The notes under the pieces were generated by a model. That model did not search any database. It saw only the letters and a program-made list of their open reading frames with translations, and had not been told where the DNA came from. A DNA stretch of 64,000 nucleotides, taken from Trichaptum fuscoviolaceum. Lineage: Eukaryota; Basidiomycota; Agaricomycetes; Hymenochaetales; Trichaptaceae. The position numbers were made by a program, and so were the translations under genes. Numbering within the stretch: the first letter of the stretch is position 1; every line of letters starts with the position of its first letter. Shown in pieces: positions 63,901-64,000 of the stretch. The DNA lies in NCBI GenBank assembly GCA_910574455.1, contig CAJSYZ010000003.1, positions 496,001 to 560,000 of the forward strand, in the 5' to 3' direction.

Positions 63901-64000
63901 CAGTAGTAGTACACGTCGACAATTGGGACTCACAGCTGAGCCTCACTGGCACTGGCAGGCTGCTAGCACTGGCAGTGACTCGGACTCGGAGTGCCAGTGA
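54911..64000 (-). CDS. Plavaka transposase (5' end open to window edge)
   Basis: Nine exons join in frame: about 63952-63397, 63335-62716, 62653-62446, 57413-57176, 57100-56947, 56881-56730, 56673-56583, 56510-55748, 55680-54911, giving roughly 1183 residues from 63952. There is no in-frame ATG or stop between 63952 and the edge, so the start is unresolved. Features in order: a C2H2-like finger (CTLPGCSRMFKSQSGRARH), VWYRDPLEVIRNL, the catalytic-region blocks VPVILGSDKTTVS, ISPDLLHQIIKGVFKDHLVEW and SITENKHIYAVKETWRRS (probable D, D and E), GRGFKQWTG, and a C-terminal MWIVEPEYE region. A Cys-rich insert (CVGCCTGVNASGRC) lies near the end. The enzyme would cut and join transposon ends in the nucleus. 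Intron 3 now holds a 5-kb LTR element. Confidence 0.8.
57422..58197 (-). repeat. 3' LTR of the non-autonomous element
   Basis: 776 bp, nearly identical to 61626-62400. Visible differences include GATCGAATC against GATCAAATC and GCTCCAAAGG against GCCCCGAAGG. The region 58060-58170 has clustered CCCGGGAT/ATCCCG words. Confidence 0.85.
58558..59479. mobile_element. hAT-like MITE, 922 bp
   Basis: Terminal inverted repeats start TAGGGCTCCGCA(A)CCGTACCGTA at both ends, and an 8-bp target duplication GTCCCGAA flanks the element (58550-58557, 59480-59487). Both are typical of hAT transposons. Subterminal regions (58560-58720, 59305-59470) are built from ACGGCCGT, ATACGGGTACGG and CCGTATAC words in both orientations, probably transposase-binding sites. 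A short minus-strand frame at 58740-58976 has no recognisable transposase motif. Confidence 0.85.
59488..61612. other. Interior of the non-autonomous LTR element, no gag/pol
   Basis: Two imperfect ~178-bp direct repeats start with CCCGAAGATGTTGCCGGC at about 59482 and 59660. A TTGTTTGCTCCAGTCGTCCGT-like segment recurs three times (near 60430, 60565, 60714). Short frames occur on both strands, but none matches a known protein. The interior may include host-gene fragments picked up by the element. Confidence 0.5.
61613..61623 (-). promoter_or_regulatory. Primer-binding site of the non-autonomous LTR element
   Basis: ATATTCGAGTC on the minus strand lies 2 nt inside the 5' LTR and is the exact complement of GACTCGAATAT inside the LTR (plus coordinates 61969-61979). 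The geometry matches the two chromoviruses, but the sequence is unrelated. Confidence 0.7.
61626..62400 (-). repeat. 5' LTR of the non-autonomous element
   Basis: 775 bp. On the minus strand a TATATAAA box (plus 62007-62014) lies about 30 bp upstream of the self-primer match GACTCGAATAT (61969-61979), giving a well-formed promoter. Confidence 0.8.

Larger units (their letters stand above)
51371..64000 (-). mobile_element. Plavaka-type (KDZ-like) DNA transposon, carrying nested elements
   Basis: It is defined by an almost complete Plavaka transposase (54911-64000) plus a divergent accessory gene. The window edge reads, in reverse complement, TCACTGGCACTCCGAGTCCG. A similar TCACTGGTGCCAGTGAGTCC occurs at 51372, so the termini are probably CACTG-type inverted repeats. 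Subterminal DNA (51371-52440 and about 63900-64000) is dense in ACTCCGAGTC, CAACTTGAA and TAGTAG words. The left boundary is approximate; similar words extend to about 51120. Without its nested LTR element the transposon would be about 7.6 kb or more. Confidence 0.65.

Noticed and set aside
1..64000. CRISPR arrays, bacterial operons, rRNA genes, replication origins
   Set aside because: No regularly spaced short repeats with unique spacers and no rRNA signatures were seen. The gene structure is clearly eukaryotic.

Overview
The window looks like repeat-rich accessory DNA from a mushroom-forming basidiomycete (Agaricomycete). The signs are many introns of about 50 nt with GTRNGY donors and TACTAAC/CTGAC branch sites, Ty3/gypsy chromoviruses with chromodomains, a Plavaka (KDZ-like) DNA transposon, a probable tyrosine-recombinase retroelement fragment, and a multi-exon membrane protein family of a type common in Agaricomycetes.

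Layout. (1) 1-366 is AT-rich and holds only a tRNA-Ser-like relic. (2) 367-6592 and 40101-50559 are the two arms of a large inverted duplication, about 3.75 kb each once insertions are removed. Each arm carries a decayed BCS1-like AAA ATPase gene followed by a DEDDy 3'-5' exonuclease gene. The arms carry reciprocal insertions: a 2472-bp solo LTR in the left BCS1 copy and a complete 6.7-kb gypsy element in the right exonuclease copy. Each arm therefore preserves the other's empty site. (3) 6593-32135 is a tandem array of three ~9-kb units (the third is cut short). Each unit has one minus-strand gene for a ~1000-residue membrane protein. For the first copy I could build a 22-exon, fully open model of 1005 residues. 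It contains a 12-nt microexon and two internal repeats whose exon sizes match almost one for one. (4) 32136-40100 is the 5' part of a probable DIRS/Ngaro-like retroelement. Its gag-like zinc-knuckle gene is split by a 6.3-kb gypsy element (33423-39758). (5) About 51371-64000 is a Plavaka transposon. It has a nine-exon transposase on the minus strand, open to the window edge, and a divergent 706-residue accessory gene on the plus strand. A non-autonomous LTR element (57422-62400) sits inside one 48-nt transposase intron, 3 nt from the splice acceptor, and itself contains a 922-bp hAT-like MITE (58558-59479).

How it fits together. The most informative thread is the LTR biology. In all three LTR families whose primer site is present, an 11-nt primer-binding site lies 2 nt inside the 5' LTR and is perfectly complementary to 11 nt within the LTR. 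The sequences differ between families (AGGTCAAAAGT, AGGCCAAAAGT, ATATTCGAGTC) but the pairing is kept. In two of the three a TATA-like box lies about 30 bp upstream of the LTR copy. This is the architecture of Tf1-type self-primed reverse transcription. The second thread is the tandem membrane-protein family, which has a patchwork of homogenised and diverged exons.

Limits: everything was read by eye. Splice sites come from consensus signals and from frame continuity across copies. No database search, alignment program or RNA evidence was available.
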